DNA from: an uncultured Lachnospiraceae bacterium
GTDB taxonomy: Bacteria > Bacillota > Clostridia > Lachnospirales > Lachnospiraceae
Assembly: GCA_902779355.1 (NCBI GenBank)
Contig: CACZBF010000001.1
Location: forward strand, 1 to 64,000
DNA length: 64,000 nt
Direction of reading: 5' to 3'
The notes below the pieces were generated by a model. The model did no database searches. It saw nothing but the letters and a program-made list of their open reading frames with translations, and had not been told where the DNA came from. Position 1 is the first letter of the stretch; each line of letters opens with the position of its first letter. Of this stretch, positions 61,696-64,000 are shown in pieces. The translations under genes were made by a program, and so were the position numbers.

Positions 61696-63057
61696 CTATA
61701 TGATCATCATCGCCGTCAACCGCACACGGTCATCTTCCTTCGTGAGCTTCGCAGTCCCGTAGTATTTCTCCGTAATCCTTCGGATATTCAGAAAGCCCAG
61801 GCCATGGTCACCTTCTTCCTTACTCGTCTCCGGCAGCCCTGTATCCGGATCGATCTTAAGCTCCCCTTCAAAACTGTTTACCACATCGATCAAAAATGTG
61901 TGGTTCTTTCGTTTGGATGTTACAAAGATCATTTTCTCTATACTCTTCTCCGCTGCTTCCATAGCATTTGCCAGTGCATTGATCAGGATCACGCTGAGAT
62001 CAAACGCATCCGCCTTGCTATCCTGCGGGAATTGAAAGCTGCTTTCAAAAAGTATCCCTTTTCCCTCCGCTTCCTTCTTTTTCTCGGACAATATCACATC
62101 GGTCACAGGATTCCCCGTCTTCACATCCGGTGCAAGCGCATCTGTTTCCTTGTCGATTCTCGACAGATATCCAGCTGCTTCCTCATATTGATCCTGATCC
62201 AGAAGCGCACAGATGATCTGAAGATGCTGGTTCATATCATGCCTTAATCCCCGGATACTCTGATAAAAGCCTTCTGCCTCTTCCACTCTGGCTCGGATCT
62301 CCGCAATCTGCCCTTCCTGAATAGCCGCAAGGTACTTTTCTTCCTGCGTTTTCTTAATTCGCTGAAACATCAAAACTACCACAAGAAGCGCAAAATAGCA
62401 TATGATCTGATATCCCGAAAGAAGCAGGCGGTAATCCATTGAATTTTCCTGCGGCAGAACGCCGGAAACCTTTTCGTAAGACAAACCAAGATAATGAAGA
62501 CCCCAGTAGCCGACGACATTGGAAAAGCCAGGTGTGATGAGAAGGATCAATTCGGTTCTGCTGACCTCCTCCAGCTTTCTTGTATATGCTTTGTTAATGC
62601 CTGCGATCAGTCCGAACAAAATGGCCGCGCTGATGATCTCACCCACTGCAGGCAGCACGATCGGCCACACATTCCTGAAAGTTTCGCTCATTTCAGAGTT
62701 CCCGATTTTCATACCAATGGGGAGCCAGATCATGACCATGAGCCCGCTTGCGATCCATCGCATAAGATAAGCGGTCAGCGCCAGAAATAGTTTCTGTGGA
62801 TAATTTCTGTGATCAATGCAAACCATCGTTGTAAGCGTCACAAGAATACCCACTCCATATGCCAATGCAGAATCCACATAAATCGGGCAGAAGTATAAAA
62901 TAAGCATCACCGCGATATAAGATATCGTAACCGCCAGATGCTTTTTGTTTTTATTCTCTCCCAAATACGATTTAACATAGTAGCCGATCAAATACCCGGT
63001 GATCATGACATTCGCAATTTCCGTGATGATTATGATCGTATCCCAATATTGTTCCAT
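61696..63057 (-). CDS. AgrC-like GHKL sensor histidine kinase
   Basis: A 453-residue membrane kinase of the class paired with LytTR regulators. Six to seven hydrophobic segments occupy residues 5-225, a coiled linker follows, the H-box is RGLRHDMNQHLQIICALL near residue 250, and the GHKL-type ATPase domain (about 335-450) has DLSVILINALANAMEAAEK and the glycine-rich DHGLGFLNIRRI. The start at 63057 (MEQYWDT) is favoured since the longer frame reads into the repeat element. The neighbouring response regulator gene lies upstream. No peptide or AgrB-like processing gene is in the window. Confidence 0.87.
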   Translation of the reverse strand: MEQYWDTIIIITEIANVMITGYLIGYYVKSYLGENKNKKHLAVTISYIAVMLILYFCPIYVDSALAYGVGILVTLTTMVCIDHRNYPQKLFLALTAYLMRWIASGLMVMIWLPIGMKIGNSEMSETFRNVWPIVLPAVGEIISAAILFGLIAGINKAYTRKLEEVSRTELILLITPGFSNVVGYWGLHYLGLSYEKVSGVLPQENSMDYRLLLSGYQIICYFALLVVVLMFQRIKKTQEEKYLAAIQEGQIAEIRARVEEAEGFYQSIRGLRHDMNQHLQIICALLDQDQYEEAAGYLSRIDKETDALAPDVKTGNPVTDVILSEKKKEAEGKGILFESSFQFPQDSKADAFDLSVILINALANAMEAAEKSIEKMIFVTSKRKNHTFLIDVVNSFEGELKIDPDTGLPETSKEEGDHGLGFLNIRRITEKYYGTAKLTKEDDRVRLTAMMII

Positions 63058-63106
63058 GTCTGCCCTCGTTCTGCATTTCCCGCGAAGCTCCTCTCCCAGA
63101 ACGGGG

Positions 63107-63209
63107 GGCTGCAAACGTCCGTTGGACGTTTTCTTGCAGCCGACCGAAACGAAGTGAAGACCCCGCGCCGGCTTTGAGGCGCTTCAAGGGAACTCGTTAG
63201 AGTTCCTTC
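63107..63209. repeat. Triple-hairpin palindromic element, copy B (between the two-component genes)
   Basis: Stem GGCTGCAA../..TTGCAGCC with an inner ACGTCC/GGACGT pair (63107-63141), the 25-bp block shared with copy A (63162-63186) and a last stem GGAACTC/GAGTTCC (63188-63206) with the same GTTAG loop and TTCCA end. It fills most of the 157-base gap between the response regulator and kinase genes. Confidence 0.75.
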
Positions 63210-63214
63210 CACTC

Positions 63215-63910
63215 TTATGCCTCGCAGTATTCCATATACTTTTCCACAAAATCCTGGTAATGCCGCCTTGCTATGGGAAGCTTCGACCCTTTTAGAACGA
63301 TCTCCTTTGAATCATAGCTTTCCACATAGCGAAAATTGACAAGATAAGCGCGATGCGGCTGATAGAATCCCTCGCCCAAAAGGTCTTTCAGAGAAGACAA
63401 CGTCCCATAATACTCGATTTTCCTGTCTTTTGTCACAATGATGACTTTTCTTCCAAAGACCTCCGCATAAAGGATTTCTGTTGTCCGGATCCGAATATGC
63501 TCTCCGGCTGCTATGACCGTGATCACATCCTCCGTTTCCTCTTCCTGATCCTGCACGGAAAGCTCCTGAACCGCATTCCGAAGAACCTCTTCCAGTTTTT
63601 CCGAATGGATCGGTTTTACAAGAAAGTGAAAAGCCTTCACATCAAAGGCCTCAAAGACATATTCCTCATTTCCGGTAATGAAGATCAGAATCCTTTTCCA
63701 GCCTTCTTCCCGGAGCTTTTTCGCGGCTTCCATTCCGGAAACACCCGGCATCTTGATATCCAGCAAAAGAATATCCGGAGAATTCTCTTCGCGGAGGAGT
63801 TTCCCCGCATCTGTAAAGATCGTAACAGATGCATTCGGATAGAGCCGCTGCACCGCGCTTCGAAACACTTCGCATATTCTGATGTCGTCATCACAGATTG
63901 TAATTCTCAT
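63215..63910 (-). CDS. LytTR-family response regulator (AgrA/VirR type)
   Basis: A 231-residue DNA-binding response regulator. The receiver domain (about 1-120) has ITICDDDIRI, the phosphoacceptor Asp in ILLLDIKMPGVSGMEAAKKL near residue 54 and the Lys of HFLVKPIHSEK near 103. The C-terminal LytTR domain (about 135-225) reads ILYAEVFGRKVIIVTKDR, LKDLLGEGFYQPHRAYLVNF and ends LPIARRHYQDF, the usual order. The ATG at 63910 has the better spacing from AGGGGA; the ATG just before it is an alternative. It is the likely partner of the adjacent GHKL kinase. Confidence 0.9.
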   Translation of the reverse strand: MRITICDDDIRICEVFRSAVQRLYPNASVTIFTDAGKLLREENSPDILLLDIKMPGVSGMEAAKKLREEGWKRILIFITGNEEYVFEAFDVKAFHFLVKPIHSEKLEEVLRNAVQELSVQDQEEETEDVITVIAAGEHIRIRTTEILYAEVFGRKVIIVTKDRKIEYYGTLSSLKDLLGEGFYQPHRAYLVNFRYVESYDSKEIVLKGSKLPIARRHYQDFVEKYMEYCEA

Positions 63911-63944
63911 CATTTTATCCCCTGCTTTTTCTGCCCCGCTCGAC

Positions 63945-63975
63945 AGATTTCTCATATATCATAGAAGATTTCTCA
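63945..63975 (-). promoter_or_regulatory. 21-bp-period direct repeat upstream of the LytTR regulator, possible autoregulatory site
   Basis: TGAGAAATCT occurs twice on the minus strand (63975-63966 and 63954-63945), start-to-start 21 bases, with a TATGAT -10-like box between the copies. The spacing fits LytTR binding, although the sequence differs from the site at 61651-61684. Confidence 0.45.
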
Positions 63976-64000
63976 CACCATTTCTATAAACATGTTATGA

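Noticed and set aside
1-64000. Search for tRNA or rRNA genes, insertion sequences and prophage
   Set aside because: No cloverleaf with a T-arm consensus, rRNA core sequence, transposase or phage structural gene was recognised; DUF5131 alone is not evidence for a prophage.

Overview
The window looks like chromosomal DNA of a Gram-positive anaerobe of the class Clostridia, most likely a Lachnospiraceae member. This is an inference from gene order (plsX-acpP-rnc-smc-ftsY; ylxM-ffh-rpsP-khpA-rimM-trmD; rplS-lepB-ylqF-rnhB; der-plsY-gpsA), from families typical of that group (DUF512 radical SAM, DUF4317, DUF4867), strong AGGAGG ribosome sites, roughly even base composition and many regulatory two-component and cyclic-di-GMP-type proteins. 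Nearly all genes lie on the minus strand; only four are on the plus strand. No rRNA, tRNA, CRISPR array, prophage or insertion sequence was recognised.

Layout, left to right (transcription mostly right to left). 0.3-1.4 kb: an orphan sugar-ABC ATPase. 1.6-12.7 kb: a long tight gene run lepB-ylqF-rnhB-fliK-like-flhB-like-yraN-GH3-DUF512-der-plsY-gpsA-dut, preceded by rplS with its own promoter, leader and terminator. Between lepB and ylqF sits a 135-nt, almost fully self-complementary cloverleaf-like element. 13.4-22.0 kb: an accessory block (hybrid kinase and response regulator, membrane protein with XRE regulator, HD-GYP protein, a ybaK pseudogene with an internal deletion, DUF5131, MATE pump) that separates trmD from rplS, which are neighbours in B. 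subtilis. 22.0-34.7 kb: translation, secretion, chromosome and lipid housekeeping genes.

34.8-46.6 kb holds the most unusual content: a complete XrtG exosortase locus of the Gram-positive type. It has the exosortase with its Cys-Arg-His triad, a secreted protein with a C-terminal sorting tail, an exosortase-associated family 2 glycosyltransferase, two divergent 6-pyruvoyl-tetrahydropterin-synthase-like proteins, a giant multi-pass membrane protein, a degenerate GGDEF-like membrane protein, and a neighbouring membrane-anchored glycosidase-like protein that appears to share a carbohydrate-binding-like domain with the secreted substrate. XrtG systems are bioinformatically defined but, as far as I know, functionally uncharacterised.

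46.7-64 kb: a DUF4143 ATPase with phased repeats in its leader, a diguanylate cyclase, a trxA-trxB-DNA glycosylase operon, small plus-strand genes, a NUDIX hydrolase, a gpmI-purC-purF-purB operon, and at the right end an AgrA/AgrC-like LytTR two-component system followed by two flagella/surface-like proteins. Near this system I see two direct-repeat sites with 21-bp periodicity (the geometry of LytTR binding sites) and two copies of a triple-hairpin palindromic repeat, one of which lies in frame inside a coding sequence.
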